Of a DNA stretch of 64,000 nucleotides, positions 42,629 to 51,826 are shown one piece after another. The position numbers were made by a program, and so were the translations under genes. The first letter of the stretch is position 1, and each line of letters starts with the position of its first letter. The notes below the pieces were generated by a model. That model saw only the letters and a list, made by a program, of their open reading frames with translations, did no database searches and had not been told where the DNA came from. Source of the DNA: J054 sp965221985 (GTDB lineage Bacteria > Pseudomonadota > Gammaproteobacteria > Steroidobacterales > GCA-2729495); contig OZ244928.1 of assembly GCA_965221985.1 (NCBI GenBank), positions 3,348,001 through 3,412,000 on the forward strand. Direction: 5' to 3'.

Positions 42629-44488
42629 ATGACCAGCGCGACCCAAGCCATTGCCAATTCGCCGCACCCCCTCGCCGGGAAACGTATGACCGGTGCAGAA
42701 ATGCTCGTGCAAGTTCTGGCCGACGAAGGCGTTGATACGATTTTTGGCTATAGCGGAGGCGCTATTCTGCCCACCTATGATGCGGTTTTCCGCTTCAATG
42801 ACGATCACCGCGATGATCAAGGCAAGGGGCCCATGCCGCTAATCGTGCCGGCTAATGAGCAAGGCGCGGGCTTTATGGCGGCTGGGTTTGCCCGGGCGAC
42901 GGGTAAAGTGGGTGTAGTGATGGTGACCTCGGGTCCGGGCGCCACGAACACCGTGACGCCCGTGCGCGATTGCATGGCAGATTCCGTACCCATCGTGGTG
43001 ATATGCGGTCAAGTTCCCACCCATGTCATTGGCACAGACGCCTTTCAGGAAGCGCCGGTATCCGCCGTCATGGGCTCGGTGGCCAAGCATGTATTTTTAG
43101 TCACGGATCCGACGCGGCTGGAGGCCACCGCGCGCAGTGCTTTTCAAATTGCCCGCAGCGGAAGACCTGGACCTGTGGTGATTGATGTACCCAAGGACGT
43201 ACAAAACTGGGTGGGTGAATTTCAGGGAACGGGGCTGCTTGCCAACCGCGGATATGCCGCGCGAATAGCAGCGGTCGAGGGAAACCTCATCGGCGAGGCC
43301 GCCGCCAAGGATTTCTTCAATCTTTTGAAGCAATCTCAGCGGCCTTTGTTATACGTCGGCGGCGGAGCAATCAATGCCAACGCCTCGGAGGCTCTGCGTC
43401 GCTTCGCGCAGCGATTTAAAATACCCGTTGCCACCACTTTGATGGGCATCGGCGCGGTAGATACACAGGATTCATTGTGCCTGCGGATGCTCGGCATGCA
43501 TGGGACTGCCTTCGCAAACTACGCTGTTGACGATTGTGATTTTCTAATTGCGATCGGTGCGCGCTTTGATGACCGTGTTGCTACCAGCCCCGATGAGTTC
43601 GCGCCAAAAGCGAGGCGCCTCGCCCACCTGGATATTGATGCTTCGGAAATCGGCAAAGTCCGCAACGCCGATTGGCAGCATGTCGGGGTGCTGGATCGTG
43701 ATCTAGATTACTTGCGACAGTACGGCGAGCAACACAATATCGCGCTCGACCATGTCCAGTGGCTGGCCGAGTTGGAAGAATTCAAACGCACATACGCGAT
43801 GAATTACGACCGCGACAGCGATATGATTCAACCAAACTATGTGCTTGAAGAAATCAACAAGCACACCCGTGGCGAAGCCATCGTTACCACCGGCGTCGGC
43901 CAGCATCAAATGTGGGCCGCACAGTATTTGGATTTTAAGGAACCCCGGCTGTGGCTTACCTCGGGCAGCATGGGAACCATGGGCTTTGGTTTGCCCGCGG
44001 CCATTGGTGCGCAGATGGCGCAGCCAGACCGTGTAGTCGTCGATGTCGACGGCGATGCCAGTATGCGGATGAACTTGGGTGAACTAGAAACGGTCACCAC
44101 TTACAAGTTGCCGGTAAAAGTCGTCGTGCTGAACAACTACGGCGACGGGATGGTCAAACAGTGGCAAAAGCTGTTTTACAAAGGCCGCTTATCCGGCACG
44201 GACAAATCCTTGCATCGAAAAGATTTCGTCAAAGCCGCCGAGGCTGACGGATTCGAGTTCGCCGTGCGTCTGGATAGCAAAGCCGATGTTCCCCGCGTGG
44301 TCGAGGAATTCATGTCCTTCGACGGTCCGGCATTCCTGGAAATCATCATAGATACCGATGCCGGCGTCTATCCGATGGTAGGCCCGGGACTGGCCTATGA
44401 CCAAATGATCACCGGCGACCATATTCCCAATCGATACGCGGACAAGAAGACCGAGGGTGATGAGCCCGATGGCTCGTCAATGTTCTGA
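42629..44488 (+). CDS. ilvB: Acetolactate synthase catalytic subunit
   Basis: A ThDP-dependent enzyme of 619 residues. N-terminal ThDP domain TIFGYSGGAILPTYD with the catalytic Glu later in VPANEQGAGFMAAGFARATG, central domain, and the C-terminal ThDP-binding phrase VDGDASMRMNLGELETVTTY...VLNN. Condenses pyruvate (or pyruvate plus 2-oxobutyrate) for branched-chain amino acid synthesis. The start is uncertain: no ribosome site at 42629, whereas ATG at 42686 (MTGAEMLVQVL) aligns with the usual N-terminus and has GGGAA upstream. Divergent from ilvH; no leader peptide attenuator seen. Confidence 0.93.
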   Translation: MTSATQAIANSPHPLAGKRMTGAEMLVQVLADEGVDTIFGYSGGAILPTYDAVFRFNDDHRDDQGKGPMPLIVPANEQGAGFMAAGFARATGKVGVVMVTSGPGATNTVTPVRDCMADSVPIVVICGQVPTHVIGTDAFQEAPVSAVMGSVAKHVFLVTDPTRLEATARSAFQIARSGRPGPVVIDVPKDVQNWVGEFQGTGLLANRGYAARIAAVEGNLIGEAAAKDFFNLLKQSQRPLLYVGGGAINANASEALRRFAQRFKIPVATTLMGIGAVDTQDSLCLRMLGMHGTAFANYAVDDCDFLIAIGARFDDRVATSPDEFAPKARRLAHLDIDASEIGKVRNADWQHVGVLDRDLDYLRQYGEQHNIALDHVQWLAELEEFKRTYAMNYDRDSDMIQPNYVLEEINKHTRGEAIVTTGVGQHQMWAAQYLDFKEPRLWLTSGSMGTMGFGLPAAIGAQMAQPDRVVVDVDGDASMRMNLGELETVTTYKLPVKVVVLNNYGDGMVKQWQKLFYKGRLSGTDKSLHRKDFVKAAEADGFEFAVRLDSKADVPRVVEEFMSFDGPAFLEIIIDTDAGVYPMVGPGLAYDQMITGDHIPNRYADKKTEGDEPDGSSMF

Positions 44489-44533
44489 GGCCCACGGCTG
44501 TATCCCCAAAGCCCTCTGGAGTTTTGGCCGGCT

Positions 44534-45979
44534 CTATTTAGAACCGGCTGGCACTGCCAAGCGTTCATCCAGACTGTCCATACCCTTTGGCACCGTTTGT
44601 CTGACCATCAAGGATTTGCGCCGCAGATAGCGCAGCAAGCCGGAATCCCCCATGCGGCTAGCGCCCATTCCCGAGTAGCCGAAGGCATCATGCGTAGCGT
44701 CATGAACCTCGGTGGTCATGCCACCGTCGTGAATACTTATGGCACCCGCTTTCAATTCCCGGGCGACCGCTTCACAGGCATCCAGGTCCCCGCCCAGTAC
44801 GGCGGCCGACAAGCCATAGTCGGTATCGTTGGCCAAGGCAATAGCTTCGTCCACGCCGTCGTAAGCCATAACGGGGATGACCGGCCCAAAGGTCTCCTCG
44901 CGCATGACCTGCATGGAATGATCAACCTCGGTTAACACGGTAGGCCGAATCCAATATCCGCCGCCATGACGCTCGATTTCGCCCCCGGTCAGAATTCGCG
45001 CACCCTTGCTGACGGCGTCCTGCAAATGGGCAGCAATGATTTCAGCCTGCCGTGCGAAAATTAGAGGCCCGATGTGGCCGCTATGAATATCTGGGTAATT
45101 TAGCTCAAGTTCGTTTGCCTGCCGGACCAGCGCGGCACAGAAATCACCGGCGATCTCGCGCGGCACGTAGATCCGTTCCAAAGATTGGCAAGCCTGTCCC
45201 GTTGCCTGCACCGAGGCCCGCAATACAATCCGGGCTGCGTCGCTGACATCGGCACTGGGCAAGACGATACAAGGATCCTTGCCGCCCAGTTCCAAAAAGC
45301 AGGGAATAAAGCGCTTTGCGCAGGCTTCGCCAACCATGCGCCCCGTTCGTACGCTACCCGTAAACGCGATGCCATCGACCTGCTCTATCAGCGCGCTACC
45401 GGTTTCGCCGGCCCCCACAACCAAATGAAAAACCTCCGCCAGTTCTGGTACCGCCTCAATGGAAGCCATCAGAGGCTCGACGAAACGAGGCGTGACCTCG
45501 CTCGGTTTTACCAAAACCGCACAACCCGCCGCCAGCGCTGGAATGGCATCAATCATTGACAACAATAGCGGAAAATTCCAAGGACTAATCACCCCAATGA
45601 GCGGATAGGGCAAAAGTTGATCTCGAATATCCACGCCATCAGTCGCGGATGAACGAGCACCGGCATCGCGCAACAGGCGTGGTGCAGCCTCGGACCAACG
45701 CGCAACCATGGACGGCACGCCATAGAGTTCCGCCAAGGCGATAGCATGCCGCCCGGTGTCCACGGACAAGGCCGCGACCAAATCCTGTGAGTTCGCCGTG
45801 AGACCGTCACACCAAGTGCGTAACAAACGACAGCGCTCGTCGACACCGCGTGCCTGCCAATTACCTTGCGCCTTGCGCAGCTTCGTCGCGAGATCCGCAA
45901 GTTGCGCTTTGCTCGGGGGCTGGACCTGATAGTCAATCACGCCAGTACGCGGATTGCGCACGTCGATTTGGCTACTCAT
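44534..45979 (-). CDS. NAD(P)-dependent aldehyde dehydrogenase
   Basis: A 481-residue ALDH-superfamily enzyme. Motifs: PLIGVISPWNFPLLLSMIDA (Asn of the oxyanion hole), ELGGKDPCIV (general-base Glu), TGQACQSLERIYV (catalytic Cys) and EETFGPVIPVMAY. The substrate cannot be told from sequence; the overall pattern is of broad medium-chain aldehyde dehydrogenases. Located 20 bases upstream of the DUF1838 gene's stop and transcribed after it, so the two probably share a transcript. Confidence 0.92.
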   Translation of the reverse strand: MSSQIDVRNPRTGVIDYQVQPPSKAQLADLATKLRKAQGNWQARGVDERCRLLRTWCDGLTANSQDLVAALSVDTGRHAIALAELYGVPSMVARWSEAAPRLLRDAGARSSATDGVDIRDQLLPYPLIGVISPWNFPLLLSMIDAIPALAAGCAVLVKPSEVTPRFVEPLMASIEAVPELAEVFHLVVGAGETGSALIEQVDGIAFTGSVRTGRMVGEACAKRFIPCFLELGGKDPCIVLPSADVSDAARIVLRASVQATGQACQSLERIYVPREIAGDFCAALVRQANELELNYPDIHSGHIGPLIFARQAEIIAAHLQDAVSKGARILTGGEIERHGGGYWIRPTVLTEVDHSMQVMREETFGPVIPVMAYDGVDEAIALANDTDYGLSAAVLGGDLDACEAVARELKAGAISIHDGGMTTEVHDATHDAFGYSGMGASRMGDSGLLRYLRRKSLMVRQTVPKGMDSLDERLAVPAGSK

Positions 45980-45999
45980 ATTTCTACTTCAAATGGTGC

Positions 46000-46881
46000 C
46001 TAGCGGGCATCCAGCACCTTCTTGAAAAAGGTCCAGCTGGTTTCGTTGCGACGCTCGTCGCTCAGTGGCGGTGGACTGGCGTATTCTGGTGCGTTCTTTG
46101 CAATCCATGAGCGCATATTTCTAGACAAGTCATCATAACTTTCGAGTTTCACACCAGCGGTGTGGAAGTACAGTAAGCCAGGGCGGTCACCCATCTCCAT
46201 CCACGGTAACCAACGGGACACACGCACCCAACCGACTTGCACAGACACGGAATTGGCCTTGTCATCCATTAGTTCATCGACATCGCCGAAGAAATTGAAC
46301 ATTTCCGTGGCATGGTAGGTACCACCAATGTACTCCTGGTATTCCCCGGCCAGGGGATTGGAATAGAACAGCGGCACCGTGGAAGTAAACCACCATTGAT
46401 TGCCTTGCTGACTGAAGGGAAGAATAAATTTTCGGCCATCGCGACCAATGGGACGATAAGATTGATTCACCGGGTCGTTGGTCACGTGAATCACGTCCAC
46501 CGTCTTACCCGTCCAAGGATTCTCCCACTGATCGACAAGCTCGCCGGTTTCCGGATCTTGGTATAACAGGATCTCGCGGGTCACCTGCTTGAAGCCCGGG
46601 CCGGCCGGCGCGTCGGGCAATGGCCCGCATTGGCGAATATTCATCCCTTCCACGCGGAACAGGCGTCGATCGGCTTCGCCCGCGACGCGGCTGAATACGT
46701 GGCCATGCCAACCGTAGGTGAAAACCTCGCCGTCATTCATCGAACACTGGATCTTACGCATGGCAGCGAGATTGCCCTCGGGCGTATCGAGGTCCAGGGC
46801 CAGCCCTGAATTGGCGAATGAGAGCAGCAATGTGAACACAGCCACAATGGGGCTGATTTTCAGTGCCGATTTTTCGAACAT
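46000..46881 (-). CDS. DUF1838 family secreted protein
   Basis: A 293-residue exported protein. ATG at 46881 (MFEKSALK) has AAGGAGAG four bases upstream. Signal peptide to about residue 29 (FANSGLALDL), then the DUF1838 body: NLAAMRKIQCSMNDGEVF, YGWHGHVFSR, EILLYQDPETGELVDQWENP, VQVGWVRVSRWLPWMEMGDR and LESYDDLSRNMRSWIAKNAP. DUF1838 has no established activity that I know of; Trp/Gly-rich sequence suggests a ligand-binding beta barrel. Likely cotranscribed with the aldehyde dehydrogenase downstream. Confidence 0.85.
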   Translation of the reverse strand: MFEKSALKISPIVAVFTLLLSFANSGLALDLDTPEGNLAAMRKIQCSMNDGEVFTYGWHGHVFSRVAGEADRRLFRVEGMNIRQCGPLPDAPAGPGFKQVTREILLYQDPETGELVDQWENPWTGKTVDVIHVTNDPVNQSYRPIGRDGRKFILPFSQQGNQWWFTSTVPLFYSNPLAGEYQEYIGGTYHATEMFNFFGDVDELMDDKANSVSVQVGWVRVSRWLPWMEMGDRPGLLYFHTAGVKLESYDDLSRNMRSWIAKNAPEYASPPPLSDERRNETSWTFFKKVLDAR

Positions 46882-47110
46882 AGAACTCTCCTTATGTATC
46901 CATGGAGCCAGACCCAAACGCAGCTTTGGGGATGCCCGGCATTCTTCCGCGCATCCATTACCAGGCTAATTGTTGCCGGTCCGGCTATGCCGCGTTACCA
47001 GTGTTGCACAAAAAACAGCGCGGATCATCGCCCGCGCCGCCCATCGGCGGCCGTAAACGCAAAGCCGATGTCGATCGCGGCCGGTCCAGTCTCGGCAAGC
47101 GGCCAGTAAG

Positions 47111-47455
47111 TCAATCCAACAAGCGATCGATTTTAGCCGCACAAATAAAATCGTTCTCGGATAAGCCATCAATCGCGTGGGTGGTCCACAGGCAAGTGAC
47201 TTTGCCGTAATGCACCGCCAGATCCGGATGATGACCCTCGGACTCCGCGATCCAGGCAATCGCATTCACAAAAGCAATGGTGCGATGATAACCGTGGAAA
47301 GTGAATTCGCGGTAAATGGATTGCCGGTCCTCGTTCAAGCGCCAATCCGGATGCAGCGCGCGCATCAACTCCCCCACCGCCTCGCTTGCCAGCGGTGGCA
47401 CGCCACCCTCACAAGGTTTGCAGCGGCGCTTAATCAGGTCTTCTTTGCTACTCAA
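47111..47455 (-). CDS. phhB: Pterin-4a-carbinolamine dehydratase
   Basis: A 114-residue (or 123 with an earlier TTG at 47482) PCD/DCoH-fold enzyme. KRRCKPCEGGVPPL is the usual N-terminal phrase, and EGHHPDLAVHYGKVTCLWTTHA holds the catalytic His pair and the following core. I prefer TTG at 47455 (SSKEDLIKRR) since GGTGGAG lies seven bases upstream. It dehydrates 4a-hydroxytetrahydrobiopterin, recycling the cofactor for phenylalanine hydroxylase, or serves in molybdopterin-related chemistry; no phhA is in view. Confidence 0.92.
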   Translation of the reverse strand: MSSKEDLIKRRCKPCEGGVPPLASEAVGELMRALHPDWRLNEDRQSIYREFTFHGYHRTIAFVNAIAWIAESEGHHPDLAVHYGKVTCLWTTHAIDGLSENDFICAAKIDRLLD

Positions 47456-47549
47456 CTCATTTCTCCACCAATCAGGCGACAACTAAACGAAGGCACTGGA
47501 CTCTCCCAAGTCGCCTGGCACCAATAGCTCCGGCTTTTTGTGACATTCG

Positions 47550-48542
47550 CTACTGCAAGCTCGTCAATGCCACAAAGGTGCCACCATTGCGCTCGCACAA
47601 GGTGCGCATCAAATTGGCAAATTGCACAGCATTGCGGAACCGGCCGCCGGCCAATTGCGTTGGAAACCCCACGCCGTGAATCCGCACTAACTGATTGCCG
47701 AACTGGTCCGCCTTGTTGATTCCTTCCACGTAGCGCGCCACGGCCTCTACCTGGCCACGCGGAAAGTCATCACCAAAGACATAAATACTCATGGGTTTAT
47801 CTTTCTCATAGAACGTATTAATGGCCTCGGCAATGCCTTCAACGGGACTGGAGTCGCTGTACGGGTTCCAGTTGGCCAGGCGATTGATAATATTCCGCCG
47901 AGCCTTCTGCGAGTCTGGCATCCATTTGCCAGCAAAACTGGAAAACATGTACTTGCCTTCGTCATTCAGGACTTGAATACCCTTCACGCGCGGGTAGACA
48001 TCGAGGGCCTCGCGGACTTTCTTTAACACCAAACGCCAAGGGCCCTGAAACATACTGCCTGAGGTATCGATGACAAAGACGATATACTCGCTATCCACGG
48101 GCACTCCACCCACGGTGGTATCGTCTTCGGGTGGCCGATAGTTCGCCAGCAGGCGACGCATTTCCTCCGTCAGAGATTGCCGTGCGGCGGCCAATTCACC
48201 CCGTTCACCATTGTCCAGCAAAGCATCATCCTGGGATGCATCGTATCGCCCCTGAATTTTCGACAAATCACCGCGCAAGCGCGCGAGTCGCTGCTTGGAG
48301 TCGGAAAGCTGCTCCCGGACAGTAATCATGTCGCGGTTTAACACCGCGGTTTCGCCCCTGAGATCGAACAACTCATCCTGCAGCTTGGCAAGCAAGGCCT
48401 CTACTTCCACCTTACTGCGTTCGATCGTTAGCGGCTCATAAATCTTTATCAGTACTAGTAGCAAAATCACAGCACCGAAACCGCAGGTTATCGCGTCCAA
48501 GAAAGACAAACTGTAGGTTTCGGTGTCGCGACGTTTTCTCAT
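47550..48542 (-). CDS. Membrane-anchored coiled-coil vWA protein with ExbD-like helix (copy 2)
   Basis: A 330-residue protein starting at ATG 48542, which overlaps the stop of copy 1 (ATGA). The helix YSLSFLDAITCGFGAVILLL places Asp16 where ExbD proteins keep the channel aspartate. Residues 35-135 are a predicted coiled coil (VEALLAKLQDELFDLRGE), followed by a von Willebrand A domain with intact metal site DTSGSM at 159-164 and FVIDTSG / YVFGDDF strands. Topology should place the coiled coil and vWA domain in the periplasm, as for ExbD. Last gene of the kinase cluster. Likely mechanical or assembly role; inference. Confidence 0.82.
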   Translation of the reverse strand: MRKRRDTETYSLSFLDAITCGFGAVILLLVLIKIYEPLTIERSKVEVEALLAKLQDELFDLRGETAVLNRDMITVREQLSDSKQRLARLRGDLSKIQGRYDASQDDALLDNGERGELAAARQSLTEEMRRLLANYRPPEDDTTVGGVPVDSEYIVFVIDTSGSMFQGPWRLVLKKVREALDVYPRVKGIQVLNDEGKYMFSSFAGKWMPDSQKARRNIINRLANWNPYSDSSPVEGIAEAINTFYEKDKPMSIYVFGDDFPRGQVEAVARYVEGINKADQFGNQLVRIHGVGFPTQLAGGRFRNAVQFANLMRTLCERNGGTFVALTSLQ

Positions 48543-49633
48543 GGCCAATCCCTGGCTGGCGTTAACATCGATCCCCGGGTCGCCAAGGCCAACTGCCAAT
48601 AGTAAGCGGATGCAGAGGGATCGCCATCCATCGGAAAGAGCAAAACATTGACGGGAATTCTACCCGGCAACTCCTTAATTGCCCGGTTAAAGAAATCTGC
48701 CCGGCGATCGGCCGCGACTTTCTCAACCTTGCCCGGGACCCGGGACCCTTGCGTAGGCAATCCGTCGGTGATCAGGTAGATGTTGTCCGGCTTGGGGTCT
48801 AGACGACCAACGGCCTGAAATGCCTTATGCAGACTACTGCCTTTTTCGGGCGACAGCCGGCGGAAACTATCCACCGCTTTGGTCAAGCTACTGCCGTCCG
48901 TTACTTCAAGCCAACTGCCATCGGTACCCGGCACGACGCTCTTGGCTTCTTCATTGAAACTATAAATTTGGAAGCGGGCGCCCGGTGTAAGTTGCGTGGT
49001 CAACCAATCGACAGTTTTCACTACCTGCCGCCATTTGGGTGCACGGCGCTTATCCGCCGCCGACAGATTACGAAATCGCAGCACATTGACGTAGGTGCGC
49101 GCCAACATGCTCGCGGATGTATCTACCAGTATCAGCACCCTGCGCCCGCCCATGCGCATGCCGGTTAAATACTGGCGATTTCCTTCACCCACGTAACTGC
49201 GTATTTTCCGGCCGTCGTCGTCCGCCTCGGCCGCCTGCGCGGAAAGCCGGCGTTTGGCGGCCTCTAGACGCTCGATGTCTGCCTTTAGCTGCTCGATACT
49301 CTCTTCCTGAGCCACCGTCTGGTCATCAAACTCGGCCAACTCCTCAAGCATTTGTTGCAGCAGGATTTCGATTCGATCGGCCTCGCCTTCGGTGGTTGCT
49401 TGCTCGAGCGTATCAGCCTCCATGGCGTTGCGTAGGCGCACAAGGTTTTTTCGCCCAGTCAGCACTTCTTCTTCAAGCTTATTGGTTTCCGCTAACAAAG
49501 CTTGATTAGCGCGACCGGCACGCGTAGCGACCTGCGCGTTGATGACCATGAAAAACAAGACCACCGCACCCAGACCGCAAGACATGACGTCTAGGAACGA
49601 AAGACTAAAAACATTGAATCGCTTACGCGCCAC
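48539..49633 (-). CDS. Membrane-anchored coiled-coil vWA protein with ExbD-like helix (copy 1)
   Basis: A 364-residue protein. The N-terminal FSLSFLDVMSCGLGAVVLFF closely matches the ExbD signature NVTPFIDVMLVLLIIF, with Asp15 in the channel position. A long coiled coil spans about residues 42-135, and a vWA domain follows with metal-site DTSASM (171-176), YSFNEEA and the LITDGLPTQG loop. It overlaps the FHA-protein stop by eleven bases. The two vWA copies share the CG-x-GAV helix motif, so they are paralogues and may form a heteropair with the MotA-like channel encoded upstream. No enzymatic residues seen. Confidence 0.84.
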   Translation of the reverse strand: MARKRFNVFSLSFLDVMSCGLGAVVLFFMVINAQVATRAGRANQALLAETNKLEEEVLTGRKNLVRLRNAMEADTLEQATTEGEADRIEILLQQMLEELAEFDDQTVAQEESIEQLKADIERLEAAKRRLSAQAAEADDDGRKIRSYVGEGNRQYLTGMRMGGRRVLILVDTSASMLARTYVNVLRFRNLSAADKRRAPKWRQVVKTVDWLTTQLTPGARFQIYSFNEEAKSVVPGTDGSWLEVTDGSSLTKAVDSFRRLSPEKGSSLHKAFQAVGRLDPKPDNIYLITDGLPTQGSRVPGKVEKVAADRRADFFNRAIKELPGRIPVNVLLFPMDGDPSASAYYWQLALATRGSMLTPARDWP

Positions 49634-50993
49634 CGGTTCCTACCTCGGCAATTAGCAGAAACTCTAAGGTCGGTGTGCCCAGGCCGATCACGTCTCCGGA
49701 CTGCAATACCGCTGAACTTTCTATTAAGTGTCCGTTCAAACGAGTACCAAACCGACTGTGATCCATCAGTAGCAGCTGCTCACCACTTTCCTGTATTGAG
49801 CAATGTTGCCGAGACACACCGGCGGAGCCCTCGGCCACCGCCAAACCGTAATCTCCGGCCGTTAGATCCACACCAATGACAAATGGCCGCGACGACAAGC
49901 GATAAGCCCGATCACCCGCCAACAAATGAGTGGGACGAATCAACTGGCCATCAGTGGCGACATCACCTGTTGGCGCGGGCAAGGCAGGCTGATCCCAGGG
50001 TAAGGCGGTCAACAGCCGTAGCGCATCTTTAGAGCTGGAAAGGACAGCGGGACGACAAGCGCCACGAGCGCTCGCGCTCGCTTCATGCACATACAACTCG
50101 ACATTGGGTAAAGCGTTCAACTGATCGATCAATCCCGGAAATCTAACCAGACCCTCGGGCACTTGCACCGCCACTGAACCCTGTGAGGGCAAAATACTCC
50201 GCAGCCTTTGCAACAGGGGTTGCCAGCTTGCCGCCAGTTGGCTTGCCAAGTCAGGGCGTGAAAATTCCGCGGTAAATTGATTGTTCTTGTAGCTAATATC
50301 CGCGGCTATGGCATCTTCCCGGACTAACTCACCTAGCCATTCCGCAAGCTGATCGTATAGATACTGCTCCGACTGCGCATCATGCAGCGGATCAAAACGC
50401 GCTGCTTTTAGGAAACCAGCAGCGAAAAACTCGGCGCACTGACGCTCCAGGGCTTCAATTCCCAAGCCGGGGAAAAATTCGCGCTTGGCAACGGCCGCTC
50501 CCGATGCCTGTTCGAGCTGCGCGAAGCTCACCCCATGCAAGGACGGCTCGATGTGCCATAAGTCGCGCCCCGGGTATTCCCGGCGAGTCACGGCCACGGC
50601 GGAGTCCACGAATCCGGCCACGGGCACGGCCAGCTCTTCCGCAATACCCAGCAACAATCCCAATTGCGCCGCGGTCCAATAACCCGGCACGGCGAAACAG
50701 ACGGATTCGCAGTCGATCTCAAGGCCAGCCCACAAGGCCGACAGATGTGCATGGACCAGATCCGCCGAAGTTCGCGCCGCGGCGACGGGTAGCGGCAGCG
50801 CCTCATCCGCAAGCTCCGACCAGTGACGATTTCTCAGCTCGCGCGGGAACCTTCGAGCAAGGTGCCAAGCATCCCAGCCCAAGACCAATTCATTTTCCGG
50901 CGCGAGAGCATAACCCGGCTCACTGAACAACATCGCGCCATCGGCATAGCCCAATAGCGCGCTGTCATTGAGGTCAAAGCCGAGAATCGTCAT
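49623..50993 (-). CDS. Actin/Hsp70-fold-like protein with C-terminal FHA domain
   Basis: A 456-residue soluble protein. Residues 1-320 show features of an Hsp70/actin-type fold: ILGFDLNDSALLGYADG at the phosphate-1 position and CFAVPGYWTAAQLGLLLGIA aligning with the Hsp70 VPAYFNDAQR segment, but the usual NEPTAAA is changed to FVDSAVAVT. Residues 370-456 form an FHA domain (GVSRQHCSIQ, RFGTRLNGHLI, LQSGDVIGLG), which binds phosphothreonine. A Ser/Thr kinase lies in the same cluster, so the FHA domain is likely to read its product. ATG at 50993 chosen; TTG at 51002 is possible. ATPase activity uncertain. Confidence 0.75.
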   Translation of the reverse strand: MTILGFDLNDSALLGYADGAMLFSEPGYALAPENELVLGWDAWHLARRFPRELRNRHWSELADEALPLPVAAARTSADLVHAHLSALWAGLEIDCESVCFAVPGYWTAAQLGLLLGIAEELAVPVAGFVDSAVAVTRREYPGRDLWHIEPSLHGVSFAQLEQASGAAVAKREFFPGLGIEALERQCAEFFAAGFLKAARFDPLHDAQSEQYLYDQLAEWLGELVREDAIAADISYKNNQFTAEFSRPDLASQLAASWQPLLQRLRSILPSQGSVAVQVPEGLVRFPGLIDQLNALPNVELYVHEASASARGACRPAVLSSSKDALRLLTALPWDQPALPAPTGDVATDGQLIRPTHLLAGDRAYRLSSRPFVIGVDLTAGDYGLAVAEGSAGVSRQHCSIQESGEQLLLMDHSRFGTRLNGHLIESSAVLQSGDVIGLGTPTLEFLLIAEVGTGGA

Positions 50994-50998
50994 CCGCC

Positions 50999-51796
50999 TC
51001 AACTCGAATGTAAATGCCGAATTAGATTTTGATCAAGGTAGTTTTCTGTTTCGAAGACCAGACGCTCTTGCAATAACTGCAATTGATGCACGATAAACAT
51101 GAGCACAATACTGATCAAAAGCGCGATAAAAGTTGAATTAAAAGCCACACCCAAACTTTCGGTAACGCCGCTGATATCTCCATCCACGGCACGATGCGCC
51201 AGGCCCAGCGCCGAACCGATCCCGCGCACGGTACCGATAAAGCCAATGGATGGAATTGCCCAGGCAATGTAGCGCACCATGGACAACTCGGACTCCAGAC
51301 GTTCGGCTTCGGAGTTCACCAAGGTATGCGCCGCCGATGAGACATCTTGCACGTTTCGAGTCGCCCCAAATCTCTGCAAGCCGCTCAGCAGCGCACGGGG
51401 TAATAACAAGTTGCGCTGCTGCTCGGGCAAGGATTGCAGCTGCCGCGCATACTCGCGGGTATCTTCGGGCAAGATCCTTACACCATCCGCGATGGGCAAG
51501 AGCTCACGATCGAGTAGCGCCCGTTCACGATTCGCGTAGTAAGCTTTATAGCCCATGATGGAGAAAGCCCATAGCATCAAAACGAAACAAGCTTCCTGCT
51601 CATAATCCTGAATAATCACAAAAAACGAACGCTCGGGAATATAGTCCGGGTCTTCTTGTATGAGCACACGTTGTTCCGCTTGAATGGCCGCCGCGTTGGG
51701 GCGCACGATTGACACATAAACGCCATGTACAATAATCAGCGCGACAATTAGAGAAAATAGCTGAAACACAAACTCGTTGGAAAAACTTTTATTCAT
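50999..51796 (-). CDS. MotA/ExbB-like channel protein
   Basis: A 265-residue inner-membrane protein. Helices near residues 10-30, 68-85 and a C-terminal pair (IPSIGFIGTVRGIGSALG and GVAFNSTFIALLISIVLMFI). The latter match the MotA_ExbB domain, with Thr residues at the expected pore positions. A cytoplasmic loop of about 100 residues separates helix two from the pair, as in ExbB/TolQ. It is followed by the FHA gene and then by two ExbD-like vWA proteins, so it probably supplies the ring-forming stator of an unusual proton-driven complex. Confidence 0.85.
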   Translation of the reverse strand: MNKSFSNEFVFQLFSLIVALIIVHGVYVSIVRPNAAAIQAEQRVLIQEDPDYIPERSFFVIIQDYEQEACFVLMLWAFSIMGYKAYYANRERALLDRELLPIADGVRILPEDTREYARQLQSLPEQQRNLLLPRALLSGLQRFGATRNVQDVSSAAHTLVNSEAERLESELSMVRYIAWAIPSIGFIGTVRGIGSALGLAHRAVDGDISGVTESLGVAFNSTFIALLISIVLMFIVHQLQLLQERLVFETENYLDQNLIRHLHSS

Positions 51797-51826
51797 TGGG
51801 TCTCCAGAACGACGCCGATGGTCGCG

